Source of the DNA: Pelomonas candidula
GTDB taxonomy: Bacteria > Pseudomonadota > Gammaproteobacteria > Burkholderiales > Burkholderiaceae_C
DNA length: 64,000 bases
Assembly (NCBI RefSeq): GCF_043555985.1
Contig: NZ_JBIGIC010000002.1
Location: 496,001-560,000 of the forward strand
Direction of reading: 5' to 3'
The translations under genes and the position numbers were made by a program. A model generated the notes under the pieces. That model had not been told where the DNA came from. It saw only the letters and a list, made by a program, of their open reading frames with translations, and made no database searches. Shown in pieces: positions 28,275-36,371 of the stretch. Numbering within the stretch: position 1 is the first letter of the stretch; each line of letters opens with the position of its first letter.

Positions 28275-30329
28275 TCAGCGCACCATCGCCAGCGACGCTG
28301 ACTCGCCCTCACCGGCCTCGAAGCTGCGCATGACGGTCCGGTCGCGACCGTTGCGCTTGGCCTCGTAGAGTGCTGCGTCGGCCGCGGCATACATGGCCTC
28401 GGGCGTCAGCCGCGATGTCGGCGCAGCCCACCAGGCCAGTCCGAAGCTGGCCGTGACGATCTTCATCGGACTCTGCGAGTGCGGCAACGCCAGCGCGTGC
28501 AGCGCCGCGCCAAGCTGGTCCACGAATTGCCGCGCCGTCTCTGCCGAACCCGCGGAGAAGATGACACCGAACTCCTCGCCGCCCAGGCGGAACACCGCAT
28601 CCGTCGACCGCTTGAGGCCCGACTTCAGCGTCAACGCCAGCACCTTGAGGACAGCATCGCCCGCCTGGTGGCCGTACTGGTCGTTGTAGGCCTTGAAGAA
28701 ATCCACGTCCAGCATGCACAGCGCCACCGCCTGGCCGCGCTGCGCGCCGGCGAGCGCGGCCAGGCAGACGTCGTTGAAGTGGCGGCGGTTGAAGGCGCCG
28801 GTCAGTGCGTCATGGATGGCTAGGTCACGCAACTGGCGGTTGGCGGCCTCCAGCGCCCGGGCGTCGTCGTGCAGGCGCTGCTCGTCGGCCTTGCGGCGTG
28901 TGATGTCCATGTGCGTGCCGGCCAGGCGCAGCGGCTTGCCTTCGGCATCCCGTTCGAAGACACGGCCGGTGCTCTGGACCCATACCCAGTGTCCATCGGC
29001 ATGGCGCATGCGGAACTCGGCCGTGAAGCGGTCCTCATCGCCCTTGAGGTGGCGCTTGAGCGCGTTGTTCGCCTCGATGAGGTCACCAGCGTGGCACAGG
29101 CGCTCCCACGTCGTGACGTTGAAGGGTTCCAGCTCGGCCAACGTGCGGCCCAGCATCTGCGCCCAGCGCTCGTTGACAACGAGCTGCCCCGTGTCGATAC
29201 GCCAGTCCCAGGTGCCGGCGGCGGTGCCGGCCAGCACGTTGGTCAGGTGCTCGCGGTCCTCGGCCAGCACGGCTTCCGTCCGCTCCAGGCGGCGGCGGAT
29301 GACGAGGCTGCGCACCACGGCCAGCGCGACCACCAGCGTCGCCAGGCCGCCGCCGGCAAGCGCCAGCAGCGGCGCGTCGTCCTGGCCGGCGCCTACGAAA
29401 CCCGGGCGCGGACGCAGCACCAGTTGCCAGGGCCGGCCGCCGACGTCCACGCTGAGCACGGTGTCGGCTGCATCGGCCTGGAAGGGCTCGCTGCCGGCCG
29501 ACGAGTAGATGAGCCGGTGCTGGCCGTCCTGGTCGAAGACAAACAGATCCAGCTCGTTGGCATCGGCGCGCAACGCGGCCTCGCGCATCAGCTCGGGCAC
29601 TTCGATGACGCCGGCGACATAGCCGACCAGTTCAGCGCGCCGTGCGTCCACGCCAGCCGGCCGGGCCGTGCGGTAGACCGGCGCCGACACGGCGAAGCCG
29701 TTGGCCGCCGGCCCCGCCTGGCCACGCCGGATCAGCCCGAAGGTCTCGGATGCGACCGGCGAGCCGGCATCGCGTGCCAGCAGCTTGGAGCGCATGCGGC
29801 GCGGGTCGAAGGCCATGTCCACGCCCAGCGCCGCACCGGTCTCGGGCCAGGAATAGAGCACGGGCACATGCTCGTCGCGCGGTTTGACGGCCACGAAGCC
29901 ATCGCCCTGGTACTCCGGCGCCGGCTCGACGACGCGATAGCCCGGCTGCTCCAGCGCGGCGCGGCGCTCGAACTCGGCCAGCCGCGCGTGCGGCACGACC
30001 GGCTGCCACTCCAGCAGCGTCATCGTCGACGACTCGCCGATCAGACTCGCGCCGTAGCGCGCGAACTGCTCGCGCGTGGGCGCCCCCTGGGCGGAGAACA
30101 TCTGGCCGCTGACCTGCAGTGACTCGACAGCTCGCACCAGTTGCAGGTCGAAGGCGCCGACGACGCTCTGGCCCATCGCCGTCAGCAGCTCGCGCTGCTG
30201 GGCCGCCGCCTTCTGCGCCAGCGAGCGGTAGGCAACGACGCTGCCCACCAGGCCCAGCGTGACGAGCACCGCCACAAGGGCTGCGTCCGTCACCAGCGAC
30301 CACAGCCGCCCCGGTCCGCGCGGCATCAT
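28275..30329 (-). CDS. Membrane diguanylate cyclase, CHASE-PAS-GGDEF
   Basis: A 684-residue inner-membrane sensor. A first transmembrane helix is at about 13-35, a periplasmic CHASE domain at about 60-270 (FARYGASLIGESSTMTLLEW, YRVVEPAPEYQ), a second helix at about 325-348, a PAS/PAC domain at 365-490, and a GGDEF domain at 515-670. The catalytic GGEEF is intact, and RSTD placed five residues upstream is the RxxD product-inhibition site, so it should make c-di-GMP with feedback control. No EAL domain. Its start overlaps the stop of a Bug-type binding protein gene (ATGA), which suggests a joint periplasmic sensing role. Confidence 0.93.
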   Translation of the reverse strand: MMPRGPGRLWSLVTDAALVAVLVTLGLVGSVVAYRSLAQKAAAQQRELLTAMGQSVVGAFDLQLVRAVESLQVSGQMFSAQGAPTREQFARYGASLIGESSTMTLLEWQPVVPHARLAEFERRAALEQPGYRVVEPAPEYQGDGFVAVKPRDEHVPVLYSWPETGAALGVDMAFDPRRMRSKLLARDAGSPVASETFGLIRRGQAGPAANGFAVSAPVYRTARPAGVDARRAELVGYVAGVIEVPELMREAALRADANELDLFVFDQDGQHRLIYSSAGSEPFQADAADTVLSVDVGGRPWQLVLRPRPGFVGAGQDDAPLLALAGGGLATLVVALAVVRSLVIRRRLERTEAVLAEDREHLTNVLAGTAAGTWDWRIDTGQLVVNERWAQMLGRTLAELEPFNVTTWERLCHAGDLIEANNALKRHLKGDEDRFTAEFRMRHADGHWVWVQSTGRVFERDAEGKPLRLAGTHMDITRRKADEQRLHDDARALEAANRQLRDLAIHDALTGAFNRRHFNDVCLAALAGAQRGQAVALCMLDVDFFKAYNDQYGHQAGDAVLKVLALTLKSGLKRSTDAVFRLGGEEFGVIFSAGSAETARQFVDQLGAALHALALPHSQSPMKIVTASFGLAWWAAPTSRLTPEAMYAAADAALYEAKRNGRDRTVMRSFEAGEGESASLAMVR

Positions 30330-31405
30330 GGCTGGGCTCCCAGCAACGTGACGAGGCGCTCATAGAACTGCGCCTGCTGTCGCAGGAACTGGGCGGGGTC
30401 GGGGACGGCGCGGATGCGCGGCACGGCGTGCAACGCCTCCGTGCCGGCCTGCCACTCGGCATCCTGGGCGACCTGATCCAGCAAGGTGCGCCAGCGCGCC
30501 ACGACGGCGGGCGGCATGCCCGGTGGCCCCAGCAGCGCCGACCAGCCCTGCAGCTGCTGCATGTCGCGCAGGCCCAGCTCGGCCGCGTTGTGCAGTCGCG
30601 GCAGCGCCCGCAACCGGCCCTGCGCCGTCGTCATCAGCCCGCGCAGCGCGCCGGACCGCACCTGCGGCACGATGCTGCGCGCGTTGTTGCAGCTGAAGTC
30701 CACCTCGCCATCCAGCAACGCCTGTGTGACTTGCGTGCCCTGGGAGAAATGAACCGGCCGCGCGGCATCGCCGGGCAGGCCGCTCAGCGACAGCAGGTAG
30801 CGCACCGCCAGGTTCTGCAGCGAGCCGGCACCCGCGGTGCCGTAGCGCAGCCGCCCGGGCGCCGCGGCAATGGCGGCTTGAAGTTGGCCCATCGACTGGA
30901 TCGCCGAGCCCGCGCGAACGGCACAGATGAGCGGCGACTGGTCCAGCACAGCCAGCGCCGTGAACTCGGACGACGGCACGGCCGAGTGCCGCGACAACGC
31001 CGGCAGGATGGCGATGCTGCCGACGCGCCCAAGCAGCAGCGCGCCGCCATCGGCCGACGCGGCACGCACGGCACGGCTGGCGACGGCGCCGGATTCGGCT
31101 GTCAGGTAGACGGTCTCGAAGGACAGGCCTGCCGAGGCCCGCGCCGCGGCGGCGATGAAGTTGCGCGCCGAGCCGTCCGCTTCGCCGCCCGCGCCGAAGG
31201 GCAGGTAGAGCCTCGTGTGCGCGGTCGCGGGGGTGCTGCCACCGGCGGGTGACGCGGGCTGCCCGGGTGCAGCCTGCGCCACCGCGGGTTGGGCCACGTC
31301 GGGCTGAAATCGCGCGAGCGCCGTCCCACCGACCGCCGAGACAGCAGCCAGCGTGAGCTGCATGAGCGCTATTCGCCCCGCTCGGATTCGACTTGCAGAC
31401 GCCAT
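30326..31405 (-). CDS. Bug-family (TctC-like) periplasmic binding protein
   Basis: A 359-residue solute-binding protein of the tripartite tricarboxylate transporter family. A basic n-region and hydrophobic core (residues 1-31, RIRAGRIALMQLTLAAVSAV) form the signal, followed by a low-complexity Ala/Pro linker and the Bug fold starting TRLYLPFGAGGEADGSAR. Characteristic blocks include LRYGTAGAGSLQNLAVRYLL and GEVDFSCNNARSIVPQVRSG. No TctA/TctB membrane genes are nearby. The gene is coupled by ATGA to the diguanylate cyclase, so it may serve as a ligand-sensing partner. A TATGAT sequence lies six bases before ATG 31405, so the message could be leaderless; ATG 31363 is an alternative start. Confidence 0.87.
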   Translation of the reverse strand: MASASRIRAGRIALMQLTLAAVSAVGGTALARFQPDVAQPAVAQAAPGQPASPAGGSTPATAHTRLYLPFGAGGEADGSARNFIAAAARASAGLSFETVYLTAESGAVASRAVRAASADGGALLLGRVGSIAILPALSRHSAVPSSEFTALAVLDQSPLICAVRAGSAIQSMGQLQAAIAAAPGRLRYGTAGAGSLQNLAVRYLLSLSGLPGDAARPVHFSQGTQVTQALLDGEVDFSCNNARSIVPQVRSGALRGLMTTAQGRLRALPRLHNAAELGLRDMQQLQGWSALLGPPGMPPAVVARWRTLLDQVAQDAEWQAGTEALHAVPRIRAVPDPAQFLRQQAQFYERLVTLLGAQP

Positions 31406-31603
31406 TTGTCGATCATAAATAACCGAGACTGGCTCTTAATTGATAAATCCACGCCGATTTGGTCAATTCATCACGAGGTTAGGAGATGGCTGCCGGAGGG
31501 GGATCGCAGACACGTCGAACCGTTACCCCCTTCCACCGCAGCTTGACCCCCCGACGGTTTCATCACCAGGGCGAAGTCCTGGAGGCCGGGTAAGCCCGAT
31601 GGT

Positions 31604-31618
31604 CGAACAAATTGTTCG
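31604..31618. promoter_or_regulatory. Perfect dyad upstream of GH12 gene, operator candidate
   Basis: CGAACAA and TTGTTCG flank one central A in a perfect 7-base inverted repeat. It lies in the 317-base gap between the Bug-type gene and the GH12 gene, 105 bases before the GH12 start, in an AT-rich patch. This gap otherwise holds small hairpins (CCAGG/CCTGG at about 31567-31583 and CGGG/CCCG at about 31587-31598) but no gene I can support. Confidence 0.55.
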
Positions 31619-31641
31619 GCGCTCGAATTAATTTGCCTGTA

Positions 31642-31668
31642 TGACGGTGCTGTGACCCATCACCGTCA
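31642..31668. promoter_or_regulatory. Inverted repeat in GH12 leader
   Basis: TGACGGTG (31642-31649) and CACCGTCA (31661-31668) form a perfect 8-base stem with an 11-base loop, about 55 bases before the GH12 GTG start. It could be a second operator or a 5' leader hairpin. No T-run follows. Confidence 0.5.
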
Positions 31669-31722
31669 CGGGTGAGCCAGAACCCCCTCCACCAGACTCA
31701 ACAAAATCCGGAGACAAGACCT

Positions 31723-32499
31723 GTGAAAACACTGCACCAAGCCTTGAGCGCATGCGCCGTCGTCGCGCTGACCCTGGCCAGCCACGATGCCCGGGCAGCC
31801 ACATGGACCGCCACCTCGCCCGCCACGACGTCCTGTTCGGCCACCAACCTGTTCGCGACCTGGACCTACGGCAGCTACGGCTTCAACAACGACGTCTGGT
31901 CGCCGTGCAGCGGCGTCGCCGCCGGCGCGCAGACGATCTGGGCCAACACGAACAGCGATTGGGGCGTCTGGTCCGACCAGCCCAACACCGGCGGCATCAA
32001 GTCCTATCCGCACGTCACGTACACGGTCAACAAGACGATCAGCGCGCTGTCCACGCTGTCGTCGACGGTCTCCGTCACCTCGCCATCGGGCGGCGCCTGG
32101 GAATCGACCTACGACATCTGGGTGGGCAACAACGCCCACGAGATCATGCTGTGGCTGAACTACACCGGTACGGCGGCCGGCTGCGGCAACGTCAAGCCGA
32201 TTTCCTACAACTGGACCTCGGCGGGCTGCGCGATCCCCGTCTACACCGGCGTGTCGGTGGGGGGCTCGACCTGGAACGTCTACCGCGGCAACAACGGCAG
32301 CAACATGGTCTATTCGTTCCTGCGCACGTCCAAGACGAACAACACGACGGTCGACGTGCTCGCCATCCTCAAATACCTCAAGAACCTGGGCTGGATGAGC
32401 GACCTCGTGGTGGGTGACGTGCAGTTCGGCTACGAGATCACCTCGTCGTCGGGCGGCATGAACTTCGTGACGAAGGCCTTCTCCGTCACGGCGAAGTAG
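31723..32499 (+). CDS. Secreted GH12 endoglucanase/xyloglucanase
   Basis: A 258-residue glycoside hydrolase family 12 protein. A signal peptide covers residues 1-26 (ALSACAVVALTLASHDARA). The mature domain has the GH12 catalytic pair: E140 in HEIMLWLNY as nucleophile and E238 in FGYEITSSSGG as acid/base. Conserved aromatic sites such as WTYGSYGF and MVYSFLRT line the cleft. It should cut beta-1,4-glucan or xyloglucan outside the cell. GTG 31723 is chosen because GGAG precedes it by nine bases and the signal peptide begins there; GTG 31672 is in frame but gives an unlikely polar extension. A terminator follows, so it is monocistronic. Confidence 0.88.
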   Translation: MKTLHQALSACAVVALTLASHDARAATWTATSPATTSCSATNLFATWTYGSYGFNNDVWSPCSGVAAGAQTIWANTNSDWGVWSDQPNTGGIKSYPHVTYTVNKTISALSTLSSTVSVTSPSGGAWESTYDIWVGNNAHEIMLWLNYTGTAAGCGNVKPISYNWTSAGCAIPVYTGVSVGGSTWNVYRGNNGSNMVYSFLRTSKTNNTTVDVLAILKYLKNLGWMSDLVVGDVQFGYEITSSSGGMNFVTKAFSVTAK

Positions 32500-32519
32500 C
32501 AGCGCACCCGAAGACGCGG

Positions 32520-32548
32520 GCCCGTCTCCCTGCGAGAGACGGGCTTTT
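32520..32548 (+). terminator. Intrinsic terminator after GH12 gene
   Basis: GCCCGTCTC (32520-32528) and GAGACGGGC (32536-32544) make a perfect 9-base stem with a 7-base loop, followed by TTTT and 20 bases after the GH12 stop. Confidence 0.85.
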
Positions 32549-33417
32549 CGCGTTCCTGAGCCGGAGGCATCCGGATCGTTGCCGAAGTCCATTCGGCCAT
32601 CGACACCGGACCTCTCGTTCCGGGCGGCGCACTTCAAAAAACCGCCCTGACGGGAACACTGCATCAGCCATGACGGCCAATACCGCCGACGCCTCGGGAC
32701 GAGCGCCACGCGGCTTCCAGGCGGTTGTGCCCAACGATCGCCTTGAGGATGCCATCCCACACCTTTACTCCCGATTCAGTGGAAACCCACCCACCTCCGG
32801 CGGAGGTTCCCTAGTACCGTTGGGTAGGGAGGCGAGAAGGGCCAGCGAACATGGCCACCGCCGATGCTGTGTTTCGCGGGGCATGGAGAGGTCAGCATGG
32901 CGGCTGTCACTTTCATGGTGGCGGATCACCTGCCCGCGCGGCTCAAGCAGACAGCAGTGCCGGAGGCATTCCAGCCTTACGGTGACGGCGTGGAACGCTC
33001 CATCCAGGCACTGGAACGCCTCCCGGGCTTCACCATCGCAGGCGCCGCCGCCAATGTGAAGCGAAGCCGGGCCATCGGCTCCTGTGTCCCGGCCATCAAG
33101 GCGTCGAAGACGCTTTGCAGAATCTCCCTGCCAAGCAGCCAGGCCCAAGCCTTGCAGGCAGCCGCGGACCGCATCGCCTTCGATCCCGGCATCGCCGCCC
33201 CGTGCATCCAACTGCCGGCGCACAGCGCCCTCGCCAATTCACGCGCACCATCGCCGGACGAGCGCCAGCGTCTTCATCGTCATGTCATGGCTCGAGAACG
33301 CCTGCCATGCCGCGAAGAGCGGGCCGAGCGGCTTCTTCCTATCAGGTCGCGGATGGCAAACGCAAGTGCCCCCTCATTTGTCCGTTCATCGTCCGGCCTG
33401 AATTCACTCTCTGCCAC
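32549..33417. other. Non-coding or decayed region, no supported gene
   Basis: About 870 bases with lower GC than the flanks. Several frames of 80-200 codons are open on both strands, but none has a ribosome site, family resemblance or consistent codon use. A palindrome ACCTCCG-G-CGGAGGT lies at 32793-32807. The region may be remnants of decayed genes left where the adjacent cluster was inserted. The promoter of the 33.4-41.3 kb cluster must lie in its right end; I could not define it. Confidence 0.55.
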
Positions 33418-33428
33418 AAGGAGATGCC

Positions 33429-34946
33429 ATGCGTCGTCAACAAGTCCTGCGCCACTTGGGTGAGGGAAGGCAGCGCCGTGCTGGCTTTGCCGCCGCCGTC
33501 GAAGCGACAGCGCACCCGTCGATCCCACCCGAGTTCTCCCCTCGGGACTACGTCGCCTACCTGCTCAGCATCGACGCCGAGATCGAGCATTGCCTGATGG
33601 TGCAGTACCTGTACGGCGCCTACTCCATGGGCGGGCCGCAGGTACCGCCCGAATACCGCGAGCTGGTGCGCGAATGGCAGGAGGTGATCCTCGGCATCGC
33701 GAAGGAGGAGATGGGTCATCTGATGTCCGTGCAGAACGTGCTGCGCCTCATCGGCGCGCCCCTGCATCTCGAGCGTGACGACTACCCCTGGGACACGCCC
33801 TTCTACCCCTTCCCCTTCATGCTCGAGCCGCTCTCGCTGGACTCGCTGGCCAAGTACGTGTTCACCGAGTCGCCCGAGAACTGGCATGGCGGCGCGCTGG
33901 GCGACGAGATCCGCGCCCGCGTGGCGGCCCAGGCGGACAACCCGCACAAGGTGGCCGAACTGTTCGGTGTGCTGATCCCGCTGATCCAGAACCAGCACGT
34001 CCTGCCCGACGAGATCTTCGACGCCAACACCTGGCCCTGCCAGGCCGACTGGGCGGAGTGGGGCCGTGGCTATCAGGGCGGCCAGCGCGGCAATCTCACC
34101 CGCAGCGGCATCCCCAACACGCCCGACGTGCTGGTGGTGCCGCTGGCCTCGCGAGACGACGCGGCAGCGGCGCTCACCGCGGTCGCCACCCAAGGCGAGG
34201 CGACCTCGGGCGACCAGCCCTCGCACTTCGTGCGCTTCCTGGCGATCTACGTGGAGATGCTCGCCGCGCTCGAGGGCCGCACCATCACGCCCGAGCAATG
34301 GGACGCGGCCAAGCCTGCCGACATGGGCGCCACCACCTGGCGCAGCGCCTATCGCGAGGAGCGCCTGAAGCGCTGCAGCCATCGCGCCGGCTGGGCACCC
34401 GCGCGCGCCGTCGCCATCAACCCCTATGTGACGCTGGACACCGCCGCCCTGCCGGAACAGGGCGACACCCCCACCACGCCGATCACGCATCCGGAGTCCA
34501 GGCTGTGGGCGCATCTGCAGAACGTGCGCTACCGGATGCTGCTGGACTTCCTGAGCCACAGCTTCATCCTGTACGGCGGGCTGCGGTCAGCGGGCCGAAT
34601 GACCCCGCGCGGCACCATCATCAATGCGGCCTTCGGCGAGATGTACAACCTGCGCGCCCTGGCCGAGGTGTTGATGAGTTCGCCAGCGTCCGACAACCCG
34701 GCAGACGGTCTCGCCGGCCCGCCCTTCCAGACGCCCTACACCTTGAACAGCCCCAACTCCGAGCGTGACCGGTGGCGGGGTCACCTGGACCGGCTGCAGG
34801 CCTCCCGAACCCTGATCGACAGCCTGCTGGCGATCTGTGCCGACTCCCGCAAACCCTATCTGTTCGCCCTGCGCGAGGCCGACGAGAAGCTGGTCCAGCT
34901 CGCCACGACGATCCTGTCCGGTTCGGTCGATCCCGCGTTGATCTAG
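33429..34946 (+). CDS. Ferritin-like (VioB-type diiron) domain protein, first gene of the putative quinone-cofactor cluster
   Basis: A 505-residue cytoplasmic protein with a ferritin-like fold of the iminophenyl-pyruvate dimer synthase type (the VioB N-domain family). The metal ligands are visible as DAEIEH (49-54) and KEEMGHLM (92-99), each with the ExxH arrangement of a four-helix-bundle metal site. A second helical half (about 370-500) carries LLDFLSHSFILYG and GEMYNLRALAEVL. AAGGAG precedes the ATG by five bases. It starts a six-gene same-strand run. In VioB-type proteins this domain acts on amino-acid-derived imines; here it may handle an imine or H2O2 product, or supply oxidising power for cofactor formation. 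That role is inference. Confidence 0.8.
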   Translation: MRRQQVLRHLGEGRQRRAGFAAAVEATAHPSIPPEFSPRDYVAYLLSIDAEIEHCLMVQYLYGAYSMGGPQVPPEYRELVREWQEVILGIAKEEMGHLMSVQNVLRLIGAPLHLERDDYPWDTPFYPFPFMLEPLSLDSLAKYVFTESPENWHGGALGDEIRARVAAQADNPHKVAELFGVLIPLIQNQHVLPDEIFDANTWPCQADWAEWGRGYQGGQRGNLTRSGIPNTPDVLVVPLASRDDAAAALTAVATQGEATSGDQPSHFVRFLAIYVEMLAALEGRTITPEQWDAAKPADMGATTWRSAYREERLKRCSHRAGWAPARAVAINPYVTLDTAALPEQGDTPTTPITHPESRLWAHLQNVRYRMLLDFLSHSFILYGGLRSAGRMTPRGTIINAAFGEMYNLRALAEVLMSSPASDNPADGLAGPPFQTPYTLNSPNSERDRWRGHLDRLQASRTLIDSLLAICADSRKPYLFALREADEKLVQLATTILSGSVDPALI

Positions 34947-34955
34947 GAGACCTTC

Positions 34956-36371
34956 ATGCCCATTCTGGAACTCCGCATCCTCCCGCCTGTGGCCATCGGC
35001 CGACTGGGCGCTGCCGCCGAGCCGCTGGAGGCGTTCGAGCTGATGCGCGACCCGGAGCGGCCGCTGGACTACCGCCGCATCGTCCCCTGCCCGTCGTTCA
35101 AGGTCGACTCCGCCAGCGGTGAAATCGTCGCGACCTACACGCCCGAGAAGGTCCGCTTTCGAGATGCGAACCACCTGGTGCGCCCCCTGGCACCGTTCCT
35201 CGAAGTGTTCGCCCGGCTGAGCAGCGCACCGGACGAACTCGTCCCCCTCACGCTCGACCTGCTGGCCGCGGAAGGGCTGGCCATCGCGGACCTGAGCTGG
35301 GACGTCGCCGTGGGCAACATCAAGGTGTTCCGCCGCACCGGCAATGCCCAGGACAAGATCGAGGCGACGGTGAGCGACCTGCGCGACCACGCGGTGCACC
35401 CTCTGGAGGGCCGTTGCGAGCACTTCCTGCCGGGCAAACAGCTGCCGCTGGGGCAGGTCCAGTTCATCCGACCCACGGCGGCGTTTCCCCAGATCCGCCT
35501 GCGCTTCACACCCGCCGGCGGGCATGTCTACGGCTCGGCGCTGAAGCGCCAGACGGGGCCCGACCAGTTCGAGGCCGACCCGGTGATCAAGACCGCCGCG
35601 CAGGTCCTGTACGACACGACGCGGGGCAAATGGCAGGGCTACTTCGACACCGGCGCCCCCGGCGAAACCAATCCCGGCAGCATCTACGCGGGCTGGGACA
35701 CACCCACGGATGCCGACGGCAACAGCTATCACGTGAGCTGGGGCTACCTCGACGATGAGTGCGACGGCACCGTCACCGTGAAGCTCAGGATCGGCGCGCA
35801 GGTGTTGACCGCCCAGGCCGTCATCGGCGCCGGGCCGCCGGCCTATGCGCCCGACACGCTGCCGGTGCGCGTCGTTTCCGACGAGGTCGAGCAGATCCTG
35901 TTCGGCGCCAGTGTGGACGAGGGCTCGATCTCCCTCGACGACGCGGCCGAACTGGTGTTCCGCGCCCTCGAAACCGTGCGCCTGATGAACACGGCGGTGA
36001 TGAACGGCAATCCGGTCAACGGCCGCTTGAACACGGCCTCCACGATGGTGCGCCAGAACAGCGCCGACTTCGAGCGCCTGTACGAGCCCATCGCGGCGGC
36101 GTCCCTGGCCGACAACCTCGCGCTGCGCGCCCTGCACGAGCGGGTGTTCGCCGGCCTGGCGGCCCGTGGCCTGCCGTGGTTCGCCCAGGCCTTGCGCCAG
36201 CCCGAGGAAATCGGCGACCTGAGCTCCGCCACGCTGCGCAAGATGCCCGCCCTGATGCGCGGCGCCGACGGGCGCAGCCTGACGCTGACCCGGCGCCACA
36301 TCGACATGGTCACCAAGGCCGCGCAGCGCGCGCTGAACGAGCTGGCCGCGGCCCACCAGGGGAAATCATGA
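34956..36371 (+). CDS. LodA N-domain-like protein
   Basis: A 471-residue protein without signal peptide. The first 150 residues resemble the N-terminal domain of LodA/GoxA quinone oxidases: ILPPVAIGRLG at 8-18 (compare the HPxIGIARVG opening of LodA), KVRFRDANHLVRPLAPFLEV, and LSWDVAVGNIKVFRRTGNA, which parallels the ITWTVHLANKKA segment. The C-terminal half has GQGYFDTGAP-like beta structure (WQGYFDTGAPGETNP) and a helical tail. It ends by overlapping the next gene (ATGA), whose product resembles the LodA C-terminal domain. I infer that the two polypeptides together form one split LodA-like enzyme. This rests on motif resemblance by eye, not on a profile search. Confidence 0.55.
   Translation: MPILELRILPPVAIGRLGAAAEPLEAFELMRDPERPLDYRRIVPCPSFKVDSASGEIVATYTPEKVRFRDANHLVRPLAPFLEVFARLSSAPDELVPLTLDLLAAEGLAIADLSWDVAVGNIKVFRRTGNAQDKIEATVSDLRDHAVHPLEGRCEHFLPGKQLPLGQVQFIRPTAAFPQIRLRFTPAGGHVYGSALKRQTGPDQFEADPVIKTAAQVLYDTTRGKWQGYFDTGAPGETNPGSIYAGWDTPTDADGNSYHVSWGYLDDECDGTVTVKLRIGAQVLTAQAVIGAGPPAYAPDTLPVRVVSDEVEQILFGASVDEGSISLDDAAELVFRALETVRLMNTAVMNGNPVNGRLNTASTMVRQNSADFERLYEPIAAASLADNLALRALHERVFAGLAARGLPWFAQALRQPEEIGDLSSATLRKMPALMRGADGRSLTLTRRHIDMVTKAAQRALNELAAAHQGKS

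Noticed and set aside
31560..31602. Possible c-di-GMP (GEMM-I) riboswitch before GH12, because of the CCAGGGCGAAG and GCCCGATGG stretches
   Set aside because: The conserved core of the class (ACGCAAAGCC and tetraloop receptor) is missing; only two small hairpins can be drawn.
33354..33369. Sigma-54-like TGGCAAACGCAAGTGC before the ferritin-like gene
   Set aside because: The GG to GC spacing is 13 instead of 12 bases, which sigma-54 does not tolerate well.
32864..33463. 200-codon frame and opposite frames in the gap before the ferritin-like gene
   Set aside because: No ribosome site, no family match and overlap with the good start of the next gene; treated as non-coding.
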